A DNA stretch of 64,000 bases from assembly GCF_945859685.1 (NCBI RefSeq), contig NC_079147.1:51800946-51864945 (forward strand), given 5' to 3'. Below the pieces are notes generated by a model. The model searched no databases, was not told the DNA's origin, and saw nothing but the letters and a program-made list of their open reading frames with translations. Positions 63,311 through 64,000 of this stretch are shown piece by piece. The first letter of the stretch is position 1; each line of letters begins with the position of its first letter. The position numbers and the translations under genes were made by a program. The stretch is from Eupeodes corollae (lineage: Eukaryota > Arthropoda > Insecta > Diptera > Syrphidae).

Positions 63311-64000
63311 AAATTCTTAGCAAAATTATATTATTCAATTTACAGCTTTGTTTCCATTACTTTAAAACTCAATTAAAAACAATTAAGCTTGTAGAACAAA
63401 AGCTTCGAAGACTCATAACACTTTAACACTAAAAGTTTCTGCCAGATTCATATACTCAATAGATGAGTTGCATATATTTTTATAACAGGAAATAATATTG
63501 AATGAATTTTTGAGTTTTTATAAAATGAAGTAAATTTCCCTAATTATTAATTACTTGGACTTAGTACTTTTTAAGTACAAGTACTTTTCAAGAATAAGTA
63601 CTTTACAAGTAACTGAAAGTAGATTTTAGGTACAAATATCTTTAAAGTATTAGTATATACTTTTGAAGTACAAGTATTTTTCAAGTACTTCATAATAATT
63701 TCAAAGTTAAATTTACTTGATAAGTTGGTACTTAAAATACTGATCAAGTACTTAAAGTACTGCACAGAAACTTAAAGTATAGTAAAACCTTATGGTTTGT
63801 ACTTGTCGTCAAATACTTACATACCTATATATACAAGTACTTGAAAATTGTTGAGTAATTTCACTTTAAAGAAAAGATTTTCTTTAAATAGATAAAGAAA
63901 AGATTTTCTTTAAATACTTTCTTTTTACTTAACTTAAAATACAAATATTCACAGGGGAAAATGTATAAGATACTTACTTGATCAACTTTGAGTGGAACGA
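63311..64000. repeat. Degenerate AAGTACTT-rich stretch
   Basis: From about 63545 to 63850 the motif AAGTACTT and near forms (AAGTATTT, TAAGTACTT, CAAGTACTTTT) recur at irregular 15-25-base intervals on both strands, because the core is palindromic. A 23-base segment AAAGAAAAGATTTTCTTTAAATA is repeated at about 63870 and 63896. No coding content. Confidence 0.55.

Overview
The window is nuclear DNA of an insect, most likely a brachyceran fly. It is AT-rich, has 56-77 bp introns with GT-AG borders, and carries two conserved animal genes on the minus strand surrounded by many decayed transposable elements of fly-like families. I see no rRNA, free tRNA, CRISPR or operon.
The host genes are a vezatin-like gene (five coding exons, 28297 down to 22110, 589 codons) and an NADP-type malic enzyme gene. 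The malic enzyme gene has catalytic exons at 35425-33683 and a 1-kb N-terminal exon at 55876-54877, separated by a 19.45-kb intron. Both read leftward; the malic enzyme gene probably continues past the right edge.
Region 1-21.6 kb is a transposon graveyard. It holds a gypsy-type LTR retrotransposon whose primer-binding site is split by a complete Transib element with a 5-bp target duplication, and a pogo/Tigger element broken up by a LINE fragment and three Tc1-like copies, one intact but with a mutated catalytic residue. It also holds a second gypsy LTR with leader, four PIF/Harbinger elements or fragments that encode zeste-like SANT proteins beside broken transposases, and a second Tigger that contains one of those Harbingers.
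Region 22-33 kb holds the vezatin-like gene, with an antisense RTE-like LINE in its second intron, then an intergenic stretch with an unidentified 150-codon reading frame joined to a second RTE-like copy.
The long malic enzyme intron (35.4-54.9 kb) and the region upstream of its N-terminal exon (55.9-64 kb) hold MITEs, two LINE families, a tRNA-derived SINE family (three copies), a tandem array of hairpin units, foldback elements, and two inverted copies of an unclassified repeat built around a ~170-bp satellite.
Several insertions have readable target duplications, so relative order of arrival can be deduced: SINE, CR1/Jockey LINE and a long-TIR foldback into the satellite repeat; Harbinger into Tigger; Penelope-like fragment into Harbinger; Transib into gypsy. 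All assignments are from reading motifs; no database search was possible.
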